Part shown: positions 43,140 through 54,412 of the stretch, in pieces | Layout of the letters: each line of letters opens with the position of its first letter | Numbering within the stretch: position 1 is the first letter of the stretch | Assembly: GCA_011037195.1 (NCBI GenBank) | Contig: JAAEAF010000217.1 | Location: 186,001-250,000 of the forward strand | Origin: Triatoma infestans | Lineage: Eukaryota > Arthropoda > Insecta > Hemiptera > Reduviidae | Direction: 5' to 3' | Length of the DNA: 64,000 nt | The notes under the pieces: model-generated | The model's database searches: none | What the model was told of the DNA's origin: nothing | Seen by the model: the letters and a program-made list of their open reading frames with translations, nothing else | Position numbers and translations under genes: made by a program

Positions 43140-46100
43140 GTAGTAACGGTGTGCTGTCAGCGATCGATTTAACCTTCTGCAGTCCTTCACTGTACCGCAT
43201 CTCGACTGGAATAACATAATGACCTTTGTGGGAGTGACCAATTCCCTATAATCATCAACTCGGAACAACAATGTCCTTGGCGATATGTACCTATTTAGAT
43301 GGGCATTCAAACAAGCGCAATGGGATAAATTCACAGAATTAGCAAACTTCTGCAATACTTCTGAATCCTCGAATCTAGAAGAGGGGAAAATGGATTACAT
43401 AAACCAAGTCTTGATAAAGGCAGCGGATCATTCAATCCCTAAAACTGGGAAATCTCTAAGAAGATGTCCTGCGCCTTGGTGGAATAATGATTGCAGAGTC
43501 GCAATAAAAGAGAGGAAAAAAGCCCTAAGACATTTCTATCAACAACCTTCTGAAGAAGATCTCGCCAGATATAAATTGTTGAGAGCTAGAGCGAGAAGAA
43601 TTATCAAAGAAAGAAGAAAAGTGTCCTGGAGACAATTCATTTCAACTATCTCCCAATATACACCTTCAACTCAGATATGGAGGACAATATAACTATAATG
43701 GGCGTCAGACCTAGGTACCAGGTTCCACGTTTAAACATAAATGGCACAATTAAAACAGATGGGGAAATAGCGGAATGTCTGGCCGAAACATTTGCGAGTG
43801 TGTCTAGAACGGAACAGTATTCTCAGGTATTTCAAGCCATCAAACAGGAAGAAGAGAATAGAGAGATAGATTTTCTTGATGAAGACGACCAGCAAACTTA
43901 CAACATGCCTTTAAAACTGTGGGAGTTGGAATGGTCTCTATCAAAATCAAAAGATACTTGCCCAGGAACCGACAGTGTTCATTATATGTTTTTAAAACAT
44001 TTAAACCGGAAAAATAAACTATATTTATTAAGGTTCTATAACAAAATATGGAACTCCAGACAATTTCCAAAGCTCTCATCATCCAGATTTTAAAGGAGGG
44101 TAAAGATAAATATTAACCAAAATCTTACCGTCCAATCACCCTGACTAGCTGTTTATGCAAAACCTTAGAGAGAATAATAAGTAGAAGATTGATGTGATTT
44201 CTAGAATCCAAACAGTTCATAAGTAAACAGCAACGTGGCTTCAGACGTAATCACAGTACGATGGACCCCTTAGTCATTCTTGAAAACGTTATCCAAAATA
44301 CCTTGAGAAATCTCCCTGCTTTCATAAAAAACTTTTTTATTTTTAGAGTAAAAGTTAAACAAGAACTATCATCACCTTTTGTACAGGAAAACGGAGTACC
44401 TCAGGGGAGCATTCTTAGCCCCATCTTATTCACAGTCGCTATAAACAGTAACATGTCCTGGATAGTAGCCCCTGTTTCTGGAATATTATATGCCGACAAC
44501 TTGGTAGTCTTTAGTAGTGTTCCAAGTGTAGAAAATGCAAAACAGAATTTACAAATTACTGTTGCAAATTTAGAAATCTGGACAGAGCAAAATCGTCTTC
44601 GATCCTCTCCAATAAAGAGCACATGCGTACAATGTCAAAGATTCCGAAAAGTTCAGCCATCAATAAATTTAAAGTTACTGGGGAGAACTATACCGTGTTC
44701 GGACAAAGGAAGGTATCTGGGAGTGACTCTAAATTCAGAGATCGGTTAAGTTGGCGCTCCCATACCCAAGACTTCAAGCAAAGGTGCATCCAAAAATTGA
44801 ATGCCATCAAAGTTGTAAAAGGTACTGCATGGGGAGCCGATCGCCACAAATTATTATAAAGCTTTTAATAAAGCTTTTGTTCGTAGCAGACTAGATTACG
44901 GTAGTATAATTTACGGGTCTGCAAGAGACTCGGTACTCGAAATAATGAATACTATCCATAACGAGGGTTTGCGCATGTCACTCGAAGCTCAGAGAACAAG
45001 TCCAATAGAAAGTATTCTAGCTGAAAGTGGAGAACCAGCACTGCAAGTAGAAAGGACATCCTGATGTGTAACTATGTGTCAACGTTGTTGCCGTTAAAAA
45101 ACCTTGTCGCCTATGAAGTCATTTACAATCCTCAATTTGAACATTTATACGCTAGGGCAACTATAAGCACTTTACCTTAGGGCATACGTTTTCATAATTT
45201 CTATTTGCTAAACAATGTATCCATTCTCATGGCTGTATGTTCGATCTCTCCAAAAATAGAACCTTGGACACTGACTGGCTCAAGTTTGATGGCACACTAG
45301 GTAAATATATTAAAAGTAAAACTCCGAACTACGTATACAAAAACCTTCTACAAGAGCGACTACTGCTTAAATATAAAAATTATATTAAAATATTCTCCGA
45401 CAGGTCAAAGGCGATAAACGAAGTAGAAGCAGCATCGTCATGAAGGAGAGGCTATACATCCCATTAAGCAATATCTCAAGCATATCTCAGCCGAGTTATT
45501 CGCTGTGTACAAAGCCCTAGAACATATTCGGAACTGCAATGAACCTAAGAAATATATTATTTGTTCCGATTCAAGGAGCTCACTGGAGATGATAGGCAAT
45601 CGGGACTCCGATAGTTTATTAATTCAGTGCATACATTCGCTCTTGGAACTACGCCTGCGAGAAAATAAAAAAGTCTCCTTTATTTGGATTCTGGATCATG
45701 TGGGGATAATAGATAACGACAAAGCTGCCATTGACACAGCTGTTAAAGAAGCGGCATCAATGACTTGTAGAGACGAACGTGTCCTTGCAGTCGATTGGAA
45801 AGCTTTTCTAAAAAAAACAAAATCTTTCCAACTGAAAAAAGGAATGGCAATCAGTGCAGCTGTCAAATAAACTAAGGAATATCAAGGGTACCACAAAGAA
45901 ATGGTCAATCTCAAATCGAGAATCTCGGCGAGAAGAAGTTGTCCTAGCGAAAGTGAGACTTGGTCCCACCATGTTGACACACAGCCACATATTCCGAAGA
46001 GAACCTCAGCCGGTATGCAGCGCTTGCAATACGACATTAACGTTCCCGCATATTCTATTGGAATGTTCGAAATATGTAAACGCGCGGGGAAAGGTAAATT

Positions 46101-46425
46101 TTCCGACCAGTCTTACAGATGTATTAGGAGACAATGAGGCAATATCAATAAGACTTTCGAATATCTTAGGGAGGTTCATCTATTTCATTTGTTGTGAAAC
46201 TAGCTGGACATATGTATGTGTTTAGTTGCTTGCTTGTCTTGTGTATAGGTATTTATTTTATAAGTGATATAAGGGAGTAGAGGAATATGATTAGATCTAG
46301 ATTGTGGGTTTGCTGTAGAAATTGTTAGACTGGTGGGTATGGATATGCATCCCGGATGAGTCCTTACAAATTAAAAACGGGTGCAAAGGACCATAGCTGT
46401 TGTGCACCTTAAAAAAAATCCAGGA
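43140..46425 (+). pseudogene. I-group LINE with RNase H, frames broken
   Basis: Endonuclease end (SDQFPIIINSEQQ, about 43215-43260). A linker with PAPWWNNDCRVAIKERKKAL follows. Reverse transcriptase boxes LSKSKDTCPGTDSVHYMFLK, KQQRGFRRNHST, NGVPQGSILSPILF (44392-44433) and ILYADNLVVFSS (44485-44520) come next; the normal YADD is YADN. Then YLGVTLN, KVVKGTAWGADRHKLL, RSRLDYGSIIYGSARDSVLE, an RNase H domain (YIICSDSRSSLEMIGN, then VSFIWILDHVGIIDNDKAAI, 45545-45745) and a C-terminal VCSACNTTLTFPHILLEC (46010-46065). Frameshifts and stops divide it into at least seven pieces. The 3' UTR ends in a stem-loop and A-run. Its interest lies in that 3' end. Confidence 0.88.
46380..46408 (+). promoter_or_regulatory. 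3'-terminal stem-loop of the I-group LINE
   Basis: GGTGCA (46380-46385) pairs with TGCACC (46403-46408) around the 17-nt loop AAGGACCATAGCTGTTG, followed by TTAAAAAAAA. The SINEs at 42.4 and 41.2 kb have GGCGC/GCGCC around CAATGACCATAGATGTTGAT. The stem is kept by paired changes and the loop core GACCATAG is shared. Likely the reverse transcriptase recognition site. Confidence 0.75.
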
Positions 46426-47660
46426 ATTATTATTTACTACAAAGTAGTTACATTCTAGTTTATAATTCTCTCCTTTCCATCCCTTACAGAGCAAAAGTCC
46501 CTCCTCCTCATTAGAGCAAAATCAGTTTAAAACATGAAGAGTCAAGTTACAAAAATCAATTAATTGTACTAAATAAACAATAATTGGAATTTACAATAAT
46601 AATTTGATGATAATTACAGTAAATATAGGCAAAATTAGATTATTAATGATAAACAAAGTTTCGATGATAAATTAATGAAGATGTTCTCTAGATGAAATAT
46701 TTTGCGGGTATAGGGGATGTGGGGAGTACTGTGTATATGTTATATATATGTGTGTGTGTGTGTGTGTGCGTGTTTGTGTTGGAGTGGCGGAGGGTATGTG
46801 TGTTACTAAGCAATGTCTCTAACCTCTACTAAGTTTGGCACCATGGGGTCGATATTGGTGAGGATTTATGTTGTCCAACTTATTGGCTATCACTTTTGCA
46901 GACGTTAAGCATAAACTCCCCCCCCCCCGCACACACTTCTCACATACACAACCACACACCTATTAGGGTTGGAAAAGCCTTGCCCAATTTACATCATCCC
47001 AATGACAAACTACGGTAATCTGCTGACACACATTTATATTCCTTTTTATCCTTAATTTATTTTCCCCCACCCTATAACGCCATCACTTACATCTCATCCT
47101 TATAGTACAAAACATTTTTTTTTTTTGTTTTTTTTTTTTAAATCCTTCTTCTATCAATCAAAAATGGCCTTATTTTCCATTTAACTTATCTTCACAGTTT
47201 TATTTCGGGTTTAAAAGATTCTTTTTTTTTCTTCTTTCAAAATCTTTCTAAAAAAACATTTTTTTTCTTTAAATTCCTCTCAGTTTTTATGCATACAATT
47301 CAATTTACGCAAGTATCAGCGTTTTTTCCTCCCTTAAGCTTTTTCATTTACAATAATTTTTTTTTTTTTTTATAAATACTAATATATTTTATACTGATTA
47401 GACTATCAATCATTGACAGCGTTGTCAGCGACATTGATCTCAAATCATATTAGATTTCATGTCATTTATTAACGTCGTTTTCACAAACTCTAGAAAGCCG
47501 GAAATAAGTAATCTATCAAACATGCCCCTTTTATAAGACTTTGAATATACGTGATTATGATTTAAGATCTTGGTTAATAGGATGTGATAATGACAATGAT
47601 AAATTTATAATTTATGTTTTATCATATTATAATTTAAAAATCATTATACTATTTATAATA
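46426..47660. other. Unassigned AT-rich stretch with microsatellites
   Basis: TG tract at about 46750-46772, C-run near 46919-46928, many T-runs at 47110-47380. No gene recognised. Confidence 0.4.
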
Positions 47661-47663
47661 ATA

Positions 47664-48125
47664 AAAAAATCTGATGAGAAATAAGCAAACACAACTTTCA
47701 CTTATTGCAATTTATTTATTTATTTTGTACGTACAATTTAATTTTATTAATTTATTTGTTATAAATTTCACAAGTAATTGAAAATTTATTCATATAACTG
47801 CATTCGGAAATATAATTTTAAAAAAATCTGGTATGAAACACTCACACAACTTACCTTTACCCCAGTTTTCAAAAAATTAATAGACAAATTTTATAGTTAG
47901 TGTATCACATTTAGTGAAATTCGTCGAAAACTGAAAAAATTGTTTTGTAAAAAGGCACTTCCGGTTTACTAATTTTCTTGAAACTCGGAATTTTGGCCAT
48001 CTATTTATTTCTAATTAATTTTGTTTGGATGATACAATTGTATAATTAACTGTGACAGCACTTTAGAAAAAAACATAACCCCATCCCTACCCCAAAAACC
48101 CCCCTTAAATAACATTATTTAACTA
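47664..48125 (+). repeat. Element E 5' pieces
   Basis: A short diverged 5' tip at 47667-47705, then a better copy from CTGGTATGAAACACTCACAC (47828) through GGCACTTCCGGTTTAC to ACCCCATCCCTACCCC, cut off near 48125. Confidence 0.75.
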
Positions 48126-48149
48126 CAAGTTATTTGCAAGATATTATAC

Positions 48150-48526
48150 TCGTAAACTTATTAATATGCACTGATGCTGAGAGAGCGAAAAACAAGTGTT
48201 CTGCTTCGGTGTCTACAACAAAATTGTATCTTAATAAATGATCTAGAATAAAGGCAAATCTCTATCACTGGCATGAGATTAAGAGAGCGATTCCTGAAGC
48301 AAGTGTTTTGGCTTTTAAAGAAGAATGCAGACTGTCCGAAAGAATGCCTTCTTTTACAAAACAGTTGGCCAAGTGGCATTGTATTAATTTAATGGCGCCT
48401 TTGTCTCTTGGTTTGCATTGACCTAGATTGTAGTATACCTGGCTCTATCCCCAACACTAAATACACTATTCGAACTATCTAATTTTCACAAAACTATTAT
48501 TATTCCATTTCGTTCTTCCACTACAT
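48150..48526 (-). mobile_element. LTR family C, 5' three-quarters (minus strand)
   Basis: AATGATCTAGAATAAAGGC, TTGGCCAAGTGGCATTG and CACTATTCGAACTATCTAA, ending with the complement of the LTR start (TTCTTCCACTACA). The 3' quarter of the LTR (CCGCTCGTGC) is missing at the left. Confidence 0.78.
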
Positions 48527-48720
48527 ATGCCTATAACCTATTGATAAACCTATTCACTTTTTATCTGGGACATTTTTTAAAAAAGTAAAATAAAATTGGG
48601 TTTTAGTTATTTGTAGCTTTTTTTTTTTGATAAAATATGTAGACTCAAGAACTCAAGGAAATAGAGAAAACAGAGTGCAGATTAATGGGCACAATTTCTG
48701 ACGCTGTAAAAAATTTCATA
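48527..48720 (+). repeat. Left arm of a dispersed inverted repeat
   Basis: ATGCCTATAACCTATTGATA, TATCTGGGACATTTTTTAAA and ATTAATGGGCACAATTTCTG recur inverted at about 50946-51141. In both, one frame reads LKEIEKTECRLMGTISDAVK without a stop, so it may be a piece of an unknown coding repeat. Confidence 0.75.
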
Positions 48721-49248
48721 AACCTAGCTAGGAGCTTTAGTAACAGAGCGGAATGATGTAGAAGCCGAAATGAAAGTAATGATAGCGGCAGGCAAAGGAT
48801 AGCTTCAAATCACTCTCTCGTGCAGCTAAGATCGAAAGTTTATAAGACAATAGTTAAACCCGTCGTGGCATATGGAAGTGAGAGGCTGGGTATTGACCAG
48901 TAGAAGTGAAATGATCCTGAGTGTCTGGAAAAGGAAAGCCCTGAGAAAGGTTTTTGGCCTCTGTCAATGAAAATAGAAATTGGAAAATTCGTAATAATTT
49001 GAGCTATTCGAAGAACCCAGTTTAATGGCTTTCATTAAGAAAGAAAGAGTGAGGTGGCATGGTCTCGTGCAGAGAACCCAAAATGATCTAGAACTACCCA
49101 AAAGGATGATGTCAGGAAGGCCGTGTGGTAAAAGACTAAGAGGCTGAATGATGAAAACCGAGGCTAAGGTGGCTGATTGATGTGGAGGGCGACCCAAATT
49201 TTACATTGCGTTGCTGAAATGTCATAGACATTGCTTATGAACTATAAT
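48721..49248 (+). pseudogene. RTE-type LINE C-terminal fragment
   Basis: KVYKTIVKPVVAYGSE, TSRSEMILSVWKRKALRKVF, ERVRWHGLVQRT and MMSGRPCGKRLRG, then WLIDVEGDPNF, read across frameshifts. The RWHGLVQRM...P.....GKR.RGRP..RW.D pattern is the usual C-terminus of RTE-type LINEs. Stops are present and there is no RT core, so the copy is dead. Confidence 0.72.
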
Positions 49249-49328
49249 GCAGCTATGTGGATGGGTCCGCAATGCTGGATAACATCTGGTAATTTATCCA
49301 TCGTAGCATGCATATTCATTTTGTTTCT

Positions 49329-49358
49329 GACCGGTTTCGGATTTTCATCCATAGTTAG
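49329..49358 (-). ncRNA. Degenerate hammerhead motif, family H copy 2, left arm
   Basis: GAAA, CCGGTC and stem II are intact, but CTGACGA has become CTAACTA, which removes the invariant G5 and G8. Expected inactive. Confidence 0.7.
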
Positions 49359-49373
49359 AGCAAATTCAGATTC

Positions 49374-50385
49374 AGAAGTCGATTAAATTTAATTGGTATT
49401 CTCAGTAATATGAAATACTTAAAAAAAATAGACAAAAACTCTCTCTTTTGTCAGAAATCGACCCAATAAAATTTAAAGGAAAAATTTCTATAGTCTTAAA
49501 AAAAATACTCAGAATATTTAAAAGCCGATGATCTTGAGCTACAGCGCGTTAGCGAATACAGCCCATTTTATAAAGAAATTGTAGAGGCCACCAGCACCAC
49601 AGAATATTATTACTGCAACACCAATTTAACATTCACCATAATCAAAATTTTCTCCCAATTAAGACTGTCTAGTAAATAATCAAATTAAAATTACTTATAA
49701 AAATTTAGTTTATATAATTAGGCCAAAAGAGATATGTACTATTTGTAATATGAATGTTTTAGAAGATCTCTTCCACATTGTTGTTGAATGCCCTATGTAT
49801 TGTGCTCTCAGAAACCACTATATACCCTATGTAAACTATACAACAACCGATACATTCCCTTCATTATTTGCTACTAATGACTATCACAAGATAAAAAACT
49901 TAATATTCTATTTAATCGGCTGTCTGAAATTGAGATCATTTATAATTAACCAGTAACTATACAATAACCTACTCTATAGATAATATAAGTTATAGAAATT
50001 TACGATACATTAAAATAAATCTTGATTAAATCTAAAAGTGAAACTTAGTTTAAATGATTTAATTATTAAGTTAAAACTAGGACGCAAGATGTTTATTTTA
50101 TTTTCTATTATTTTGTTTAAGTTTCAATTTATCTTAACTTATTTATTTATTTACTTATTGTACTTTGAAGTTACGAACGTAAATTCTTTGTTTTCGCCTA
50201 ATGTTCTTGATTTGTAAAGTTTACTTCTGATCAAGTGTGTATCTTCCTTTTATATTTATATCAGCTAATGGTTTGTTTGTATTAATGTATTTATTATTTT
50301 GGTGTTGTATACATTATATTATACCCCAACTCTATTTGTATGGGGGTTCTCCCTGATGCCAAATAAATAAATTATTATTATTATT
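49374..50385 (+). pseudogene. LINE 3' end, C-terminal zinc-knuckle fragment
   Basis: The open stretch 49720-49955 encodes EICTICNMNVLEDLFHIVVE, then CPMYCALRNHYIPYV and a C-terminus IFYLIGCLKLRSFIINQ. The CxxC...H...C pattern and spacing match the ends of the LINEs at 30147 and 53488. The 3' UTR finishes GATGCCAAATAAATAAATT and an ATT repeat. It lies between the arms of Penelope-like copy 2. Confidence 0.75.
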
Positions 50386-50473
50386 ATTTACACTCACACT
50401 TGTTGGATTGTTGGTGAGTGTAACAGAAACATTAGTTGAAGTGAACTCTCTATACGAACTTGGTGAATTTGCT

Positions 50474-50504
50474 CCTACGATGGATGAAAATCCGAAACCA
50501 GTCA
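50474..50504 (+). ncRNA. Degenerate hammerhead motif, family H copy 2, right arm
   Basis: Stem II and GAAACCAGTC are present, but the first box reads CCTACGA rather than CTGACGA. Expected inactive or weak. Confidence 0.68.
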
Positions 50505-50676
50505 GGAACAAAATCAATATGCATGCTACGAAAGGATAAAATACCAGATATAATTTAGTTATACTATACTGCCTAGTTACTAGTCGCCTCACCATTTTGA
50601 TATTTATGTTAGGTAGGACAAATGAGATAACTTTTAAGTATAAAAAAAAAAAATGATATTTTACACAAAATGGTAT

Positions 50677-51141
50677 TTAGAGAAGTAAGATAAAGTCAAA
50701 TGAGTGTTTCACACCAGATTTTTTTTTTTTTGAATCCTCTAACTTGCCAAAAGTTTTCTGCGTAGCCAAACTATCTAACATTAACCCTCTACGCAGTAAG
50801 CCCTGCACATGGTCAAACGTTTCATTAATTAAATTATCCATGTAATCCTTTAGTAGGGAATTTATCCTGGGTAGCAATTCCTTCCTACAATCGAAAAAAG
50901 CTGAGGTGCCGTTGACTAATGGTGATTGGATGTATGTAATTGGTAATTTTTACAGCGTCAGAAATTGTGCCCATTAATCTGCACTCTGGTTTCTCTATTT
51001 CCCTGAGTTCTTGATGTCTTCATATTTTGTGAAAAAACAGAAGCTGCAAATAACTAAAACCCAATTTTATTTTTTATTTTTTTAAAAAATGTCCCAGATA
51101 AAAAGTGGATAGGTTTATCAATAGGTGATAGGCATATCTGT
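50677..51141 (-). pseudogene. Unrecognised coding-like repeat, right arm of inverted pair
   Basis: The minus strand from 51141 repeats 48527-48720, including LKEIEKTECRLMGTISDAVK. It then continues into an open segment (SPLVNGTSAFFDCRKELLPR, then INSLLKDYMDNLINETFDHV and QGLLRRGLMLDSLATQKTFG) down to about 50735. I do not recognise the family. It ends at a 5' tip of element E (GTGTTTCACACCAGATT, about 50705-50721). The regular hydrophobic pattern suggests helices, but no domain can be named. Confidence 0.45.
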
Positions 51142-51294
51142 GCAGTAAGCACTTCCAAGTTCTAGTAACAAGCGAAAAAGTAATTTTTGGAAACTGGTCT
51201 CTGTGTGTATGATTAAGTTATTTCAAAAAGGAAAATTGTAATGATTTTCTTTTGAACTTGTTATATCAGCTAATTCATAAAAAGCGCTACCTAA

Positions 51295-51744
51295 TTTACG
51301 AAAATAGATATATATTTTAACAATAATTTAACGTTTGAAAGGATATAACTACAATTAATTTAAAATGATTTAAATTGTAACTAGAATGCACAACTATAAT
51401 GATTGATGAATAAATATATGTTGAAATACTTAGGGACGCGCTCCGATGTAAGAATTATGTCACTGGTAGAATCTTGATGATACGCTGATAAAATACTGAA
51501 GAATACTCATCCCCTCTTCCTGTGGAGAGACGTTATATTGCCATCACTCACACATTGACAAGTGTGTAATTACGGGTCACACTAAAGGGGATGAGTTATC
51601 AGCGTATCATCAAGATTCTACGAGTGACATAGTTCATACATCGGCGCGCGTCCCTATCTAAGTATTTAAACATATATTTATTTATCAATCATTATAGTTG
51701 GTGCAATTATTGTTAAAATATACATATATCTATTTTCGTAAATT
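51295..51744. mobile_element. Foldback (palindromic) element with arms of about 150-200 bp
   Basis: The left arm, from TTTACGAAAATAGATATATA to GATGATACGCTGATAA (51295-51503), recurs inverted from TTATCAGCGTATCATC to TATATCTATTTTCGTAAA (51596-51744). The left arm holds an extra insert of about 40 bp. The centre (51504-51595) includes CACATTGACAAGTGTG. No target duplication or ORF is clear, so the transposon class is unassigned. Confidence 0.8.
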
Positions 51745-52493
51745 AATAGTTCACATTTCGAGTAACAACTCTCTAAAAATCTCTAACTAACTCCCAACTA
51801 TTCATCGCATCATAACCCTCTCCAAGACATCTGATCCCACTACAACTTCTACAGGAAAATTCATTTAAGAGCAATTTGCTATGTCCTTTTAAGGTTTTGG
51901 TCCGATTTGTTCGGTCTGTGGTGAAACTTAGATGGGTAAAATTTGGGCCTGGACTTTTGTTCCACACCCAGTAGTTACTTCATTTGAATTATTCTCATTA
52001 ACACATTTAATTGCTGTATCTTCTAAAGCAGATTATAAACTGTTTACTTTTAAAAATTAAACAAACAAAAAAAAAAGAGGAATATAAGGTTATAAATTAT
52101 TACAATCATTTCTTAATCAATCAGTTTTCCACTTGAAAAACTTCTAAAACGAATTATATCTGAAAATAAATGCAATTATCAGATATGAAACTTGGACTAA
52201 ATTCTAGTATTATTACATACTAAACAAAGTTCTAAATATGGAACGCCCTAATTAAATTTCACTTCCTATTTGAATGATGGTTAAGATCATTTTAGTTGGT
52301 GTAATTCCAGTAGAATATCTGCCAAACTACCAATTAACCCATAGCTAAGGGAAATTCCTTCCTAGTCATATCTCTATACTAAAATTAATTTTACCATAAG
52401 AACTCTGTATAGACAAAATAATTTATTGATTATAGAATTTATATCAATAACTAATAATTATTATTTATTATATATTTGTGATATTAGGATATC
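51745..52493. other. Unassigned AT-rich stretch
   Basis: No gene or repeat recognised. Confidence 0.35.
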
Positions 52494-52692
52494 GTTTAAT
52501 TTATATACAATAATCTAGTATATATAATTTTATAAAATTCCATAACATTGGCATATTATTCTTTACGATTGGGATGCAATTCTATCCATAAATAATATGC
52601 TTAAAAACGATGAATGTAAATATGAGAGAGTAATATAAAAAGTTTGGTATTAAGCATATTTTGTTAAACTGAAAAAAATGTTTCAAGAATTC
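52494..52692 (+). repeat. About 200-bp direct repeat, left copy flanking a LINE
   Basis: From TAATTTATATACAATAATCTAG to CAAGAATTCAGTA; the right copy is at 54218-54412 with about one difference per ten bases. The repeats stop precisely at the LINE ends, like a very long target duplication. Confidence 0.8.
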
Positions 52693-54217
52693 AGTAATAA
52701 TAATACTAATTACAATTTATTTAAAAGAAAATATTACTTGCAAAAAATAAGTAAATCAGTATTACATATACGTAGCATGGCATGAAGCCGTCTGCCAGAG
52801 TTTGGTTATTAATGTATACATAAAAAGAAAAGCAAAATTACATATAACAAAGACAAATTACTATTTTGTTTTATTATAATTATTAATTATGAGATGGTAG
52901 GTATTAATGATTGGCTTTATTTCTATAATCTAGAGCTTGTTGAATAAATTTTACAAAAACAAGGCAATCAGTTATATTGGAGAGGTAAGAAATCACAAAC
53001 AGTGATGAAAGTGAACCCATTCCAAAGTGTAATTGACGATGAAATGTAATTGGAGTGGATGTTGTGATTGTTGTATGTTTGAAGTAGCACGAGCGGTTTA
53101 GTAAGAAGGGCTTGTAAGTATTTATGTTTAAGAGAGTGAAGTATTAGAAATAATCAAGAGAGCATCACTGTTTTTAAAATAAATATATTATTCTCTAAGC
53201 AAATTCAAGTACATTACAATATCATCACAAGTGTATCTTAATAAATGATCTAGAATAAAGGCAAATCTCTATCACTGGCATGAGTTTAACACGGCGATTC
53301 CTGAAGCAAGTGTTCTGGCTTTGGAAGCAGAATGCAGACTGTCCGAAAGAATGCCCTGCTCTAGCGGGGGATTTTCTCTTACAAAAGAGTTGGCCTAACG
53401 GATTCTTGAGCCTTTGTTTCTTTAATTGCAAAGACCTAGATTGTAGTATACCTGGCTCTATCCCCATCCCTAAATACACTATTTGAACTATTTAAGTTTC
53501 ACAAAACTATTCTTTTTCCATTTCGATCTTCCACGACAACGAATATGAGCCAGAGCAGAACATTGACGTAAGAAGTGGAACATATTCTCTCGTTCATTTA
53601 GATTACACAAGCGGCAGCTCTCTTTATCCAGGTCTTTATTAAACCATGGGACACAATTTAGATTGAGTAATTCACCCCTTATTTTGAACAATATGCTTAA
53701 ATCTTTATGATTAACTTCTTCATTTTGGGCCAACATTATATGTAGAGAGATTTTTTATTAATATCCAACAGCTCTTTATAAAGAAGGAAACGATCAGACT
53801 TCAGAGCACGACTCATAGACTCCTCCCCATCACTTGTTCTGATTTTCTCTAGTAAGACTGAAACATAAGTTTTCTAGTCTGATAAATTATCTAGACTAAA
53901 ACTGAATTCTATTGAGTATTTCTGTAAAAGATCCGACCAGCATTTAAACCAAAGAATATTCTTTTTAACAACTTCTGAGGCTACAATCTTAATTAAACGG
54001 GAATCAGGAGAAAAAAAAAAATTTAATGCAATATTTAATATGAAGATTTAATGTGAAGTAAAAAACTGTGTTGATGGAACCCTCAAGGTGAATTATGTAG
54101 TTAGGAGTAGAATTGGGCAAAACAAACACTTTTTTAACAAAATATCTTTGAAATTTCTCTAATTCATCATAATGCTGGTAGCCCCAGACTTGGGCAGCAT
54201 AACATAATATTGACCGC
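52693..54217 (-). pseudogene. 5'-truncated LINE, relative of the intact LINE, split by a solo LTR
   Basis: The minus strand reads SILCYAAQVWGYQHYDELEK, then FFVKKVFVLP, SRLIKIVASEVVKKNILW and, at 53488-53736, EVNHKDLSILFKIRGELLNL with ESCRLCNLNERENMFHFLRQC. After the LTR it continues FGMGSLSSLFVISYLSNITD and LDYRNKANH. It aligns segment by segment with the C-terminal 400 residues of ORF2 at 30147 (VICYAGQVWGHQNFEEVEK, LCALCNREEQEDLYHYVGVC, YKYRAFLIAEYNS). Stops occur in the middle. The tail is an ATT repeat, unlike the pentanucleotide tail of the intact LINE, so it is a distinct family of the same clade. Confidence 0.82.
53040..53538 (-). mobile_element. Solo LTR family C, 499 bp
   Basis: On the minus strand it starts TGTCGTGGAAGATCG and ends ACATTTCA, with the exact 4-bp duplication ACGA at 53036-53039 and 53539-53542. 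It interrupts the C-terminal codons of the LINE above, so it is the younger insertion. Confidence 0.92.
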
Positions 54218-54412
54218 TAATTTATACACAATAAATCTAGTTTATATAATTTTATAAAATTCAATAACTTTGGCATATTATTCTTTAGGATTGGGATGCA
54301 ATTCTATCCATAAATATGCCTAAAAACGATGAATGTAAATATGAGAGAGTAATATGAAAAGTTAGGTATTAAGCATATCTTGTTAAACTGAAAAACATGT
54401 TTCAAGAATTCA
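54218..54412 (+). repeat. About 200-bp direct repeat, right copy
   Basis: Matches 52494-52692; begins TAATTTATACACAATAAATC immediately after the truncated 5' end of the LINE and ends CAAGAATTCAGTA. Confidence 0.8.

Larger units (their letters stand above)
49249..50550 (-). mobile_element. Penelope-like family H, copy 2, split by a LINE tail
   Basis: The left arm, 49249-49373, starts with the 34-bp extension (TGTGGATGGGTCCGCAATGC, then TGGATAA) and CATCTGGTAATTTATCC. The right arm, 50386-50548, ends AAAATACCAGAT. The flanks share only TATAAT (about 49243-49248 and 50549-50556), so the target duplication has decayed. Both hammerhead motifs are mutated (49329-49358, 50474-50504). Confidence 0.75.
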
